Assembly (NCBI GenBank): GCA_029582265.1
Contig: CM055819.1
Coordinates: 32,974,967 to 33,038,966 of the forward strand
Reading direction: 5' to 3'
Source: Zoroaster sp. YZ-2022
Lineage: Eukaryota; Echinodermata; Asteroidea; Forcipulatida; Zoroasteridae
Length of the DNA: 64,000 nt
Every line of letters starts with the position of its first letter. Within the stretch, counting starts at the first letter, position 1. This document shows positions 51,608-63,147 of this stretch, one piece after another. A program made the position numbers and the translations under genes. The notes under the pieces are model-generated. The model was not told the origin of the DNA. It searched no databases and saw only the letters and a program-made list of their open reading frames with translations.

Positions 51608-51915
51608 CGAATTAAAGGGAAGGCACAACATTGATTTTTTGAAGAGTCATTTCAACCCTCTTGTTTTCAGACACTAACCGATGAAAGTTACATCACAATA
51701 GATGGTCAGGTTTTGGAAAATACGGTGAAAAACATGTTATTTGTTTATATAATGTTTTACAAAAAGTAAAACATAACAATATTTTTCTCTTAAGTAAAAG
51801 CACTCCAGATGGATGATTGATACATGTATCACTTTTACATCAAGTTAGTTTTCAAAATAATAATTCGTGAATTTGATAATAGGCCCCTAATGGTAATTAC
51901 CAATGTTGTAGGCCT
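51608..51915. mobile_element. Dispersed repeat with TTAAAGGGAAGG(T/C)ACAACATTG ends
   Basis: Starts TTAAAGGGAAGGCACAACAT and ends near GGTAATTACCAATGTTGTAG. The same end occurs at 42284-42310 (AGGGGAAGGTACAAGATTGG), near 42930 and inside each 81-bp minisatellite unit. GAAGAGTCATTTCAA is shared with 13540-13600. Confidence 0.5.
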
Positions 51916-52269
51916 GCACTCTGCAGCGAACTAGTTTAGACCTAGACTGTGCCAAAATAAAAGTGTACTGATTGATTTTAGCCAAGAGAGGGCGTACTTC
52001 GCCCTGAACGTTTTCAGTGACAATTGGTTCGTATTATGAATAATGCAAGAAGTACATACTTCTGCCAACTATTTCGGGAAATATATAATTTCAAAGTATT
52101 TATTTTCCTTTCTAAGTGGAAATTATTGATGTTCCATTGAAAACACAAAAACTCAGGAAATTGCCAGTAAAACACAAACGATACATTTTTAAAAACATGT
52201 GCTGAATGCAGTATGAGTGCTTATTATTTTATTATCAAAGTATTTATTAAGTGTTAGTGCAATGTTACT

Positions 52270-52494
52270 AAGTAAGACTAATTGCGGTGACACCATGTGG
52301 AATCTCAATTGAGTAGTAATTAGTTCTGAAAAGAACTGGGGGTACAACTCGACGTTTCGAGTTGAGGACGATCAGAGCATACTGATCGAAACGTCGAGTT
52401 GTACCCCCAGTTCTTTTCAGAACTAATTACTATTCAATTGAGATTCCACATGGTGTCACCGCAATTAGTCTTACTTATCATCCTCACCATGCAA
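52270..52494. mobile_element. Head-to-head inverted pair of the hammerhead-motif repeat
   Basis: A 92-bp arm (52270-52361, AAGTAAGACTAATTGCGGTG to GACGTTTCGA) is mirrored at 52387-52477 with only a couple of differences, around a 25-bp spacer that contains GAGGACGATCAGAGC. The right arm keeps GATCAG...CTGATC plus GAAACGTC. Confidence 0.9.
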
Positions 52495-53379
52495 TGTTAC
52501 TGTTATGCGAAAGTTATAGAAGTACGTTTTTACAATAGGCTCGTGTTTGGGCCAATTTGACGGTCAAAATAGATTTAAATGTTGAATTACTATTTTTCTG
52601 GGGTTAATGAGGAAGTTATAAGATTTTATTTGAGACATTGAATGAAAAAAACAAATCTGCCAAGGATTAGTAGCAGTAAAAGAATAACTCAAATAAATAA
52701 AATGCTGGCCCACTGTTTGAATTCTCAGGCATGCACGTGACCACACAATTTACTGTATGTAACGGGTTGGGGGACTCTTCCGATTGGCCAGTGCGGCTGT
52801 CAATCAAATCAGAATCAAGCGCCTTTGAAATATTATCGCTTTTATGTACAGTTTCCGACATCCGAATTTAATAATTGATTTTTATTTTCGTTTAACAACG
52901 ATATTATCTTTCAAAATTCGTTAGCTATAATTATAAATTCTATTTTGTGGGTCGTCTTAACCAAACACGGGCGATATATCTTCAAAGCAAAGCTTGACAT
53001 AGGCATAATAGCCTATGCTACAACTAATGGGCTTTGTAAGCCTAAATACTTCACATTTCCAAGTAAAAGTTGTTTGCTGTCCGTGCCCGACTAAATTGGA
53101 TTTTCAATAGTTTTGCCATCAAAACCATATTTTTTTTCTCGAAACGATGATAAATTTGTGAACAATCCTGGCTCCGAACAATCCATAATGTTTTCCTTTA
53201 CTGACTCTATACTCTAAAACCTTATGATTTAGGCAGAATGATTTAATTAGACATATTTTAGATGAATTATTATAAAATGTACAATAGCTAATAGATTATA
53301 CTAAACATATGCAGCTTGCATTCTTATTTGCCATTAACTTTTGCTACCGTTCATGAAGTATTAAGTCATGTAGGATTTG

Positions 53380-53530
53380 AGGCTTTGCATGGTGGAGATA
53401 GATGTTATTGAGTTCTTTCGGGTACACCATGTAATGATCTCTTTTTGGAAAAAAGTGATGGCTCTGAGAAGAGCCGGTTGGTTTGTTCTCAACGTTTCGA
53501 CTAGTCTGCTCTCGTCATCGTCAAGTATTA
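53380..53530 (+). mobile_element. Divergent relative of the hammerhead-motif repeat
   Basis: TTTGCATGGTGGAGATAGAT, GGGTACACCATG, AGAAGAGCCGGTTGG, AACGTTTCGACTAG and CGTCATCGTCAAG follow the same order of elements as the copies at 28.6 and 52.3 kb, with different bases. This points to a related family. Confidence 0.55.
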
Positions 53531-53955
53531 ATTCATTCATTTAAACTTCTTTTGGAACATAGCAGACAATGCACTAATTAAATACTAAAGTGCCGGTGAA
53601 ATAGCGAAGCACGCGTAATGTCAATCTTCATGGGGATCGAAAATAAGGAAAATATACTGACAGGCCTTACGGTACTCTTAGAATCAATCTGAACCCATGG
53701 AGACATTTGTTTTAAATTCAAAGCAGTTTGTGAGACACATTTTTGAGAGAATTTGAAGTTGAGCTCATGTGGGTTCAAAATTGTATGTACCGGTAAGTGA
53801 TTATTATCACATTTTACTTCAGTGAGAACTGATCGCTCGTGGTGGAGTTTGCGGACAATGATTTTTGTTCGATTACTGGTTTTAGTATGTTGTCTTCTCT
53901 TGAGATGAAAACTGTTCAGATAGAATCCCTTTATGATGTCAGTCATTCCAGATAC

Positions 53956-54688
53956 CTACAAGTCAAAGTAGTAGCAACCATCAGTAACCTTGAAGTCGGT
54001 ATGATCAGCCTCAAGACGAGTGACGTCATTAAGTTGACATTTCTTCTCTTTCTTACTGCTCTGCCAAACATTAAAGGAGTGACATCGAGGATCTGATGTA
54101 CACGCCCTGCCACAAGCAAGCACGCCTTCTACTGCAATGTTGATGATGTCATGATGGAGGAGGCACTGTTGAGAAACACGCCCATCGGGACCGGTCATGG
54201 TGTGGTAGACCGGCACGGTAGAGGCATCCATTTCACATGTAGCAAACTTATTATTGTCGCCTGTGTCGCACTTCACAGAATCAGACCACTTTCCTTCGTA
54301 CAACGTTATCCGGGCGCAGGCTGTCGTCATGTGGATTATTGGAGCGCCAGTAGGTGAAGGTTGTAGGCTGACCACCACACAACCAGACGCCTTCTTGGAC
54401 AGCATCTGTACAGCCGATCCAGATACCATCACCCTCTCCCATAGACTTCAAGATGAAGTCGTTTTCTTGTCGTGAATTTGGCACACTAAGCTGGCTTCCT
54501 AGCTGGATACAAGCCTCATTGGCGTCCACCCAATTTATCTTGTCAGGGAATAGGATGTAACAAGACCGACGCCATTTCACCCAGCCAGGAGGGCAGGAGG
54601 TGTAAGCAAAAATGTTTTGAAATCTCATCAAGATGAAGCAAAGTATGAGATGGAAGATATTTACTTGATGCCCCACCATCATTGACAA
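53956..54688 (-). CDS. Secreted C-type lectin domain plus PAN/Apple domain protein, single exon, apparent frameshift
   Basis: Translation from ATG at 54688 gives a hydrophobic signal peptide (about residues 10-29), then a C-type lectin fold: CPPGWVKWRRSCY, NEACIQLGSQLSVPNS, WIGC and WLCGG. The frame closes at 54281, but the domain continues without a gap in another frame as YEGKWSDSVKC and FATCEMD, so a one-base gain or two-base loss lies near 54298-54304. The second frame ends at 53956 after a PAN/Apple-like module with CLLHHD, CGRAC, CHSFNVW, CQLND and CYYFDL. The canonical EPN/QPD Ca2+-sugar motif is replaced by NNP. Known: such proteins bind carbohydrate or act in immunity or adhesion. 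It lies about 4 kb upstream of the Rab11-FIP start on the same strand and has no intron. The shift could be a true pseudogene lesion or an assembly error. Confidence 0.75.
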
Positions 54689-54689
54689 T

Positions 54690-55277
54690 TGATGATGTGT
54701 GCGAGAGAAACGTCTGACATCCAGCTTAGTAATCCTCGTAGTCCTTAAATGGTTATGAGTTTAAATTAAATGAAGCGTTACATTTAGAAAATAAAAATAA
54801 AAATGAAAGGCTCAGAAGTGGTTACGCATCACCAAACAATTTGTGTATAATGTTAATTAAAGATGGGCTCTATTAAAGCAAATATCAACACTTGACATTT
54901 TAAGAGAGGTTATATGTCAGAAGGAGTCCAAATTACATATTTTTTGTTATATCAACCGAAGGTATAATATTCTACAATGTGATTTTGTCCGAAACCCATT
55001 TGTCTCAAATTCAGAAAAGCATCAGGTCTACTGGGGAAAAACAAATGGCCTGTCTTACGTGTACACATCGTGCAATAGCTCTGATATTTTCGGTTATTTT
55101 ACAAAATATTTTGCAAATTCTTGAGTCAATCCCGGAAACCCGACCCGATAAAACACCACACACAGGAGTGAGTATAAGTTCGTTATGAAAACGAACCCTG
55201 TCATTATGTCCTTAGTGAATACATCAATGAAACATTTTTTATTTATTCCAATGCTCTTGAGAGTCTTATTTTTACCA
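54690..55277. other. Region upstream of the C-type lectin ORF
   Basis: Contains the presumed promoter and 5' leader of the lectin gene on the minus strand. No TATA box or initiator could be chosen with confidence. No other gene is seen. Confidence 0.35.
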
Positions 55278-56081
55278 TTAGGCCAAAAAAAAAAAGATGT
55301 TGAGTTGCCCTCCACCGACCGACCCAAAAGTGCTGAAATCTCGGGTCGGGTTTTTTTTTTTTTTTTTTTTTTTCCCCTGTCATTCATAGGCCTATTTATT
55401 AATGAAACTTACCAATTTTCTTTGTATAAAACATAATACGTTTGATTTGTGAAATTTTCCACTTTTTTTACCGGTAAATTTACCGGTACCCATGACTCAA
55501 TCTACATGTTTTCAAATCGAATGGCCCCGGCACTCACATGGTGCACTGCCTTCGCACACACTGTGTGCCAACGATTGCGACTCAAATCTACACGTTTTCC
55601 AATCGAATGGCCCTCACATGTTTTCCACTGGCTTCGCGCACTGTTTTGTATGTCAACGATTGCGACTCAATCTACACGTTTTCAAATCAAATGGCCCTCA
55701 CACGTTGTGCACTGGCTCCCCACACTGTACATGTACAGTACGTGTGTCAACGATTGCGACTCGATCTACGCGTTTTCAAATCGAATGGCCACTCACATGT
55801 TGCATGTTGAGCATTGCACGCAATATGGATGAATTTGCTGTGTCAATCACAGCGAAAAGTACAACAAAAATGCTTGGGATACTTTTATTCTGAAGCAAAA
55901 TTCCTTGCTGATAGGTATACAAATGAAAAACATGGTATGTGGTTTCAGTTCCAATGCATTTCAATCTTAAAATGAAGTCAAGGAGGAAAAAATAAATAAA
56001 TAAATAAAAAAAATCCCGACCGACCGACCCCTTCAAATATTTTCACTGGAGGGCAACTCAACAAATTTTTTTTTGGCCTTA
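55278..56081. mobile_element. Element with (T)TAGGCCAAAAA ends and an internal 90-bp array
   Basis: Left TTAGGCCAAAAA with GTTGAGTTGCCCTCCA is mirrored at the right by TGGAGGGCAACTCAAC and TTTTTGGCCTTA. About four 85-90-bp units (CAACGATTGCGACTC, TTTTCAAATCGAATGGCC) fill 55490-55812. Long T and A runs lie next to GGGTCGGG and CCCGACCGACC. Confidence 0.75.
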
Positions 56082-56456
56082 TGTGGCGAGTTTAATAGAC
56101 ATCAGTACCATGGGATTAATTACAATTCAGTGAAATGACAAAATAAAAAGATGCAGGCCTATTTGTGCTCCTTCAAAAGCCATAAAAAGTAAATGACGAC
56201 GCCTTTCAAAAACTGTCTGCATACAAGCATACAATAAATTGCAAGAGGACCCTTTATCAATGCTGGTCATTGGCGAATATTGGCGTCACTGTTGGATTAC
56301 TCACGAAGAGGATGTGTTCAATATAGAAATTATAACAGTATGCCTTTCGGCATATGCTCGGTACAAGGCTATAATTTGTAATCAAAGATAACTCGTCTTG
56401 GTCGTCAGAATTAAAACAAAACATTCATGAGTTTGGCAAAAAAAAAAACAGAAAAA

Positions 56457-56731
56457 AAGAAAAAAAAGTCTCCGGTTTCTGGTCTCCGCGCGCGTCGCCT
56501 CAGACCCTGCGCGTCAGCATTTTTAATTTTTAATTTTTTTGTGTGTGCTATGAAACGAAGTCCAATTGCAGCCAGAATCGATTGGAATTCTGCCGTGCTG
56601 TGCTTTAAACGACTTTTTCACATAGAGTATGAACATTTGCCCGATTTGTGAGGCCTCTCTTAGCCACTGTACTTTGTATATGGGAAATTTGGTCCCCGCG
56701 TATACAATGTATCGCGCATTTCGCTGTTGGC

Positions 56732-56763
<32 letters not shown>

Positions 56764-56835
56764 TAAAAAAAAAGCGCGTCACCGCACCGATTTTGAAGCC
56801 GACCGATGACCAGAAACCGGAGACTTTTTTGGCCT
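56457..56835 (+). mobile_element. AGTCTCC(A/G)GTTTCTGGTC MITE, copy 3
   Basis: AAGTCTCCGGTTTCTGGTCT at the left, CCAGAAACCGGAGACTTTTT at the right; same interior, with a long A-run at 56732-56758. It lies just left of the Helitron-like element. Confidence 0.8.
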
Positions 56836-58377
56836 TAGGCCCATTTGTCTGAAAAATACTGCCACCATACGTCTGAGTCAGAATAGAATTACAGATAAAA
56901 AAAATATGAGCTAGGCTCATTTTTCTGAAAAAAACTTGCACCATATACAGAGGCTTCCCATCACTTATCTAGGCTTGTAGAGGAATTCCTTTAGTAATGG
57001 AACTAAAGATTCACTATTCTGCCATAAAAGTGTGTTATGGAATCGAATTGTGACTAAGCTGTTCAGACCATCAATGTTATGTAAAAAATTTAAATATCTT
57101 TTTAGGTGTTCGGCTTTTCAGCCGAACAACTATTGTTATTGTTCCGTTTTTTTTTTTACTTCTCCTTCTTCTCCTTAACTCTTCTCTACATCGAAAGTGC
57201 AAGTTAACAATATCACACAACCTTGAAACTTCACACATATAAAGACCTTATCATGTAGATGAATTTAGTTACGTCATGATCACGTCATCAGGTATCAAAT
57301 TACAAGCCATTTAAGTTTTAAAAATGACCATTTGCTATCGACTGTATATCAAAATATACTAAAGCTATGATGTTCATAATCTGGGATCTGATAGATCAAG
57401 GCTTAGGCAACATTTGAAAAGTTAACGTCAAAATCGTCTGACATTTGCTTCCGGTCGTACCGGAAGGTCAAAGTTTTGATTTTTTTTTTCTTCAAAATTC
57501 CTTTTCTGGGCCAAAATCCCATTGACTTAACACACACCAGACACTCGTGGTTCTGGGGCCCATTGTTTACAAACCGCAGAGACTGAGATCGTTATCTACT
57601 GGAAAACAGCTGGCGGTCTTCACGGGGACGTTTGCGGTTTCACAGGCTAAAGCTCTTGCAGGATAAAATATATTTTATAGATGTGTGGTTGGGCGTTTAA
57701 GCCAATAACGGATGCGCTACAATATTTCTAAAACCATAGATCGTATTAACTTAATACTGCAGTGTCATTTTTGTACGAATGGAAAGGGCTGTTGAAAAAG
57801 CCAATACCGAAAAGCTATTTCTTTGAAATGAGTAAGGCAACTTACTTTTGAAAACAGACGAGACAAATGAAAAGAAATAAACAAATAAATAAATCCATTA
57901 CTGTACATTTATATGATGTTTCGTTTTATTTATTTATTTATTAAATAACAAATGAAACTAGAATTTGTAGACCTTGTGTTTTTTTAAAAGGAATATAATG
58001 AATGCATAAAATTACAGAATTAATGAATGCATAAAATTACAGAATTTACATATAAATTATACAGGTGAGCACAATATAAAATTTGTTCACAATTAATGTG
58101 TAATTTCAAACATTTGTTTGAAGTAAATTGTTAGTGTTCACTAAGATAGGAGAGCAGCCGTATAAAATGCAGAGAGGTATTACATGCCTTATTTACAAAA
58201 CTAAGTAGTTTCTTTGTAAAAGTTGTTGTGAATCACAACATCATCTGAAAACATACATTTGGAAGGTCAATTATTAAAATAATTTCACATTATTCTGAAT
58301 GTGGACGGCCGCCTGGACGATGAAGGGACGGATATTGGTAATGGTATTTATTACAGCTATTGTGCAGCAGCTTGCCT

Positions 58378-58535
58378 AGTCTTGGTTCCAAGACCTTCTT
58401 GTTTCAAGTTCAAGTTTTGGATCCTGCCTAGACGAATCAAACTTAAACTTGAAACAGCGCCCTCTATGTTTGATTCATGACATAAGTGTATGATGGTTTA
58501 TGGACGTGAAAACACCAAGGTCTTGGAACCAAGAT
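58378..58535. repeat. Imperfect hairpin (TCTTGGTTCCAAGACC) within the Helitron-like element
   Basis: AGTCTTGGTTCCAAGACCTT at the left and AAGGTCTTGGAACCAAGAT at the right, with GTTTCAAGTTCAAGTTT mirrored by AAACTTAAACTTGAAAC inside. Probably a nested MITE. Confidence 0.75.
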
Positions 58536-58598
58536 TACAGCTTGCCCAAATGAAAGATATAAGTGAATTCCGACATCACAATGTAGAACTATGTTTAA

Positions 58599-58838
58599 TT
58601 GCTGTTCAAATGTTGTAAGCATTTCAACTTGCGTGAATTAGTTGTAGAAAATTTGCTTATAAATACTGCAGAACTAACACAGATGGTTCAATATTGGCAA
58701 CATGAACATAAGATATTCCTAAATTATATGAAACATGCATCATTTCTGCCTGAACGAGTTGAAAACTGTACAGCAGCAATGCAACTAGTTTATCTTTGCC
58801 CAGATGACTACGACTACACAGAGGATGTCATTCCCTAA
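58599..58838 (+). CDS. Orphan coding-looking ORF inside the Helitron-like element
   Basis: The 79-codon frame includes NLRELVVENLLINTAELTQM, then WQHEHKIFLNYMKHAS and AMQLVYLCPDDYDYTEDVIP before a stop. Amino-acid composition is mixed and unlike translated repeats. GTTGTAAG just before CATTTCAAC could be a splice acceptor, so this could be a captured terminal exon. I do not recognise the family. It could also be a remnant of an element protein. Confidence 0.35.
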   Translation: MLFKCCKHFNLRELVVENLLINTAELTQMVQYWQHEHKIFLNYMKHASFLPERVENCTAAMQLVYLCPDDYDYTEDVIP

Positions 58839-59506
58839 AGTTAACAAAAAATCACTGACAATCATTCCATTCAAACATGACCATACAAACTTGGATAAAC
58901 TGTCTACAATTTTAGTATGAAGACAAGGCGAATCCTACAAAGTACCAGGCACCTTACAAATAGAGGAAGGTGGTATCAATTAACACAATTTCAATGATAC
59001 AAGTCATGACAAGTTGCAATTAACTATCTCTGCTGGAACTCATCACACGTTACAGCGCCTTCTAGCGATATGTTTTAAGTGTTACTTATTGCGTGCAAGT
59101 ACTCATTTGACGAATCTTAAGTCACATTTTAACAATGATCCCAATTGATGAGGACATCAATTACCGTCACTTCCGAACACCTTGAGTTTGTTCACAAACT
59201 CTGAATTTCTAGTTTTTTTCTTTTTTGTTGTTGTTTTTGTAGTTTTTTAAAAAACATTTTTATACAATTTCTCATGACATTAAAGCATTATTTCCCATAT
59301 TGTACCTACAAAACCTTTGTTGCTGAGAATTTGCAGAAGGTAGATTATAATGATTTGTCCATCTTAAATATTAAAAAGACAAATATCGGAACTTAAAAAG
59401 CATTTTTCTTAAAATGAAATTCTTCAAGTTAGGCTGTTTTGTCATCAACGTGTCGTATTGAAAGCGCTCTTCACAAAAGCATAAGCCTGTGGCCGGTACA
59501 TTAGCA

Positions 59507-60414
59507 TTAAAGGTCCTATGAAATAGTTTTTTTCATTGTATACAATAAAGTATGTCTACTGGAACATATATTTGTCATTTGTATATTTTCCCCCTCACGT
59601 TTACACCATAAAATATTAATTTTTAGGGGGTGCTTTTCGACACGCCCATATCCCCTCATTAACATAAAATTCGTGACGTACACTTAGGAGATTCCCGATG
59701 ATCCACAGCACTTGCCCAAGTATGCGTCGTATACAACGCACCAATGCTTTGAACGGGGCCTTCACAGCCGGTTCGGTATGGCTTAAAAGGCCATGCTGCT
59801 ACCAGATGCAATTCCAACGATATTACCGCTAAGTAAGAAGGCTGGGAAGGCTCCAACGAAGAAGAGAGGTGCTTTTTAAAGCGAGAAAGACTCAGGGTAA
59901 GTGGCCATTTAGTTATACTCCCATGCTTAACCCAGTCCACTTCCGTGCCAAACGACATTCAGTGTTCACGGCATGAAAACATGCCGTGATTTTCCGCATT
60001 AATAAAACCATCGTGTCTGATTTTATATCCTTGCAAGATAAACATAAAAACATTAAACCTTTCTCATTATGCCTGCGCTTGTTTTGAGTTCTTTTGAGTA
60101 AATGATCAGAACTTTGACTCGACTGTTTCTGTTATTTCATAAAATAACACCGTAATGTTAGCATTGCCTTCGGTGTGTGTTCCGACCGCATGATGGGGGC
60201 TTGCACTGCGTAGAAATTCTCTGCCTTTGTGTACGTCACGAACGTTTCGTTAAAACTTCGACAATTCGGGGGGTAAATTTTTAATTATTAGATAAACCAT
60301 TAATAATCCACTCGATTAAAAAAAAACATTTAAAATTGTTTTTAATTCATACCAATCAATATAACAGCACCAAGAAATAAAGTTTGATAAATACACTCTT
60401 CACAGAACCTTTAA
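59507..60414. mobile_element. TTAA-bordered element with short TIRs (TTAAAGGTCCTATGAA)
   Basis: Left TTAAAGGTCCTATGAAATAG, right CTTCACAGAACCTTTAA: imperfect inverted ends with TTAA at both borders. The 908-bp interior has CTTCACAGCCGGTTCGG and a 99-codon minus-strand frame (59659-59958) with no recognisable domain. Confidence 0.55.
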
Positions 60415-60826
60415 GAGACTAGGTGTATCTTAACCACAAGAGAGCCACGATTTGCACGGAACGGATAAAGTGATCATGTTTCAGAGATTTTTTTTATGGA
60501 AATTCATTCACAATTTCTGACCCAATATCAGCATACACAGATCAGAGAGCAAAATACCTGCGTGATCGCCCAATACAAAACACCATAGGATAATAAAGGT
60601 GAAACGCCTGATTTTATTTATAATATCCCGGTTTTTGTCATAAAGCTGTGAAATTCATTACAGGGAGGTCACAGCATTAATATTTGGAAACGTACGTTCA
60701 ATTTAACCCTCCATTTTATATATCCAAGAAATATATCACAAAACCTACCCATGGAAGTCTCATCACAACAAGTGATCACGTTTTAGACAAAACATTGAAA
60801 AACTTATACATGTAATTTTTTTAGGT

Positions 60827-61052
60827 TTAAAGGGATAATATCGTCACGATCAGAGCAGACTTTCAACAGGGCATGGAATCAGTGTCCTAGTTTAAGATGA
60901 ACACAGTGACTGAAAATTCCTGACTCATTTATGTAGCAGCAACGGTAATATGACCTTATCGTGTGGGGGTAGTTTTTTCAGTCACTGAGTTCATCTAAAA
61001 CTAGCACTAAAATTCCATGCCCTGTTGATCGTGACGATATTGTCCCTTTAAG
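60827..61052. mobile_element. Foldback MITE, copy 8
   Basis: TTTAAAGGGATAATATCGTC at the left and GACGATATTGTCCCTTTAA at the right, full length, in the intergenic part of the window. Confidence 0.9.
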
Positions 61053-61675
61053 ATGAAAGCACTTCTGACCAATAGTTCTCAGATCGATAGGTTGATCAAA
61101 AGTTTTAAGATGATAATTCGTTTATTTAATAAAACGAAGTACTCGTACTCTAACTCTGATGTTCATATTGGGTATAGCTCGCCTAAAAATAAAAAATCGT
61201 TGCAGAATCAAATTGACATCACTTTAAACGCAAAAAAAAATCATTTCACAGCTTAACTAAAAAGGACCTTGGCGTTGACGAGAGGGGAGGAGTATAATAC
61301 CACATAATCATTTTTTTCCTAATTGGTGCAAAGCGTATTTTCTTCCAAAGTAATCAAAATAATGAGGCAAATTGTGCTGCTATACCCACGCCGTCTTATT
61401 AGGTACAATTATGCCCATCCACTATCGCGGACTTCAGTATTCCAATCTTTCATCGATTTTCTGCTTCAAAATGATTGACATTAATTTATTTTGTCTTCAA
61501 CTCCTTTCACCGGCCCACGAATCACCAAGGTAACTTATAAAATATTTAGAAGAGCAATTAAACAGTAAGCAAAAAGCAATAACCTGATGTCAATCAAGTT
61601 GCAGCATTCTTCTTATTTTGATCCCACCACTTTACACATTATTTGGAAGTCGGTATTGACGTATTACACATCTGA

Positions 61676-61879
61676 ATGGTGATGGGGCTTCATATAAGTA
61701 GCTCCCTTCTCATATTTTGCTTCATCTTGATGAAATTTCAAAGTTCTTTTGCTTACACATCCTGCCCTCCTGGCTGGGTGAAATGGCGTCTTTTTACGTC
61801 GGCGCTACACATATTGCTTACCAGCAGTACTGAATCCAAAATAAGGTTGCAATCCGATAAACTCACTGGTGTTATCTGA
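61676..61879 (+). pseudogene. Truncated copy of the 5' end of the C-type lectin gene
   Basis: The reading frame starts with a signal peptide and CPPGWVKWR nearly identical to the lectin at 54688 (shared stretches FCFILM, FAYTSCPPGWVKWR). Nucleotide identity stops abruptly after GAAATGGCGTC at about 61791, and what follows is unrelated and soon ends. It is in opposite orientation, 7 kb away. It could be a pseudogene or a first exon of a longer gene, but no donor is evident at the breakpoint. Confidence 0.6.
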
Positions 61880-63147
61880 GACAATCCATTTCGTGCGCAC
61901 CGTAGCCCTCTAGCGGTGAAACGCACTTCTACCGTGAGTTCGGGAATTCCGCGGTGCAATTTTACGGTCCGTTTACATACAAACGTATGGAATGATATCG
62001 CATAGTTAAGTCGCTTGAATGATTAAATAAAGTCATTTTATATACAAACTAGAAATGCTCACTTAATGCATTCCATCCTCTCATTCAACTTTTTCAAATA
62101 TCTTTTTCTTTGTTGTGGAACACCTTGCTACACCTTTCATTGAGTATGAGGAATTTTCTCCCAGAAAAACAAATTCATCGGCCATTTTGAAATTTCTTTA
62201 CAGTGAAAGACTCTTCCCGGGTAACCGTTAACACTTGAATGCGATTAGAACTAATCACGCTCGCTAGTTACCAGTGATAAAGCCTAACGAAAAACAGTGG
62301 TTTGAATAAATGACGCCCTCATTATGTAGTGACCGGTCCGGATATAACGAGGTGGGGACGATTGAAGATACATTACATGTATCCGTGCTTGTACTGGCGG
62401 ATAATGTCTTGGCGTGTGCGTAAGTTTCAGACATCAACATTAATGACAAAGATCTATGTGCGATATAAAACAAATATTGAGTGCCTTAAATTTGTCAATA
62501 GTAACAATATAAAATCACTTAGTTAAATCTAGACTGTTCCATTTCACTCGACTACGACTCGTTGAATGGAACAGTAATATTGCAGATGTTACATCGTGAT
62601 GATATCTCACTCATTGTACTCGATGGAATTTAATATTTGTTGACTGGAACATATCAATTATTAAATTCTTTATATTTATTCCATAGCAAACGTTGGTGAC
62701 ATATCAACATTGTAGCAGTCATACAGATAGAAGAATGCTTTGATTTTGTGAATTGGTTCAACTGTGCAATTGATGTTTAATTCAAACTAAAAAAGAATTG
62801 TTATTTCTTAGTTTTTTTTAACAGTGGGGGATCCATATGTGTGCTTTGCGGGTTGCGGGCCCTCGTTCAGAATGTAAATTATTATTTGTATTCAAATGTT
62901 GGCGCCTGTTGGACGACAAAGCACAAGAAGTTACACTACCAAAAGGAGGAATATTCTTCCTCGTAGGCGTCATTAACTAAGTATTTTACGAATTATCGTT
63001 ACGTGAGTAAATGACTGAGTCTTGAGGTCAGTTGGCTACACAAAATATCTTGCATGAACAAAATAGTTGAAATAAAAACATTTTACGACTGAAAATTTAA
63101 ATCCCCCAAACTACGAGGCTCAATAGGGCGAGCGTGCCCAAGTTAAA
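61880..63147. other. Intergenic stretch with transposon fragments
   Basis: AATGACAAAGATCTATGTG then ATAAAACAAAT at 62441-62475 matches the right end of the MITE at 11215-11527 and its flank. ACTGTTCCATTTCACTCGAC and TTGAATGGAACAGT at 62530-62575 form an imperfect hairpin. No gene was recognised. Confidence 0.4.

Larger units (their letters stand above)
57107..59212 (+). mobile_element. Helitron/Helentron-like element, non-autonomous
   Basis: The 5' end is A|TCTTTTTAGGTGTTCGGC and the 3' end is a hairpin GAGTTTGTTCACAAACTC, seven bases, then CTAG|T. TC start, subterminal hairpin, CTRR end and an A/T target are Helitron diagnostics. AGGTGTTCGG near the start is mirrored by CCGAACACCT near the end, as in Helentron (Helitron2) types. 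No Rep/helicase is seen. A second copy of the 3' end is at 63148. Confidence 0.7.

Noticed and set aside
55449..55893. Three overlapping plus-strand frames of 90-133 codons
   Set aside because: Translations of the 85-90-bp tandem repeat inside the element at 55278-56081.
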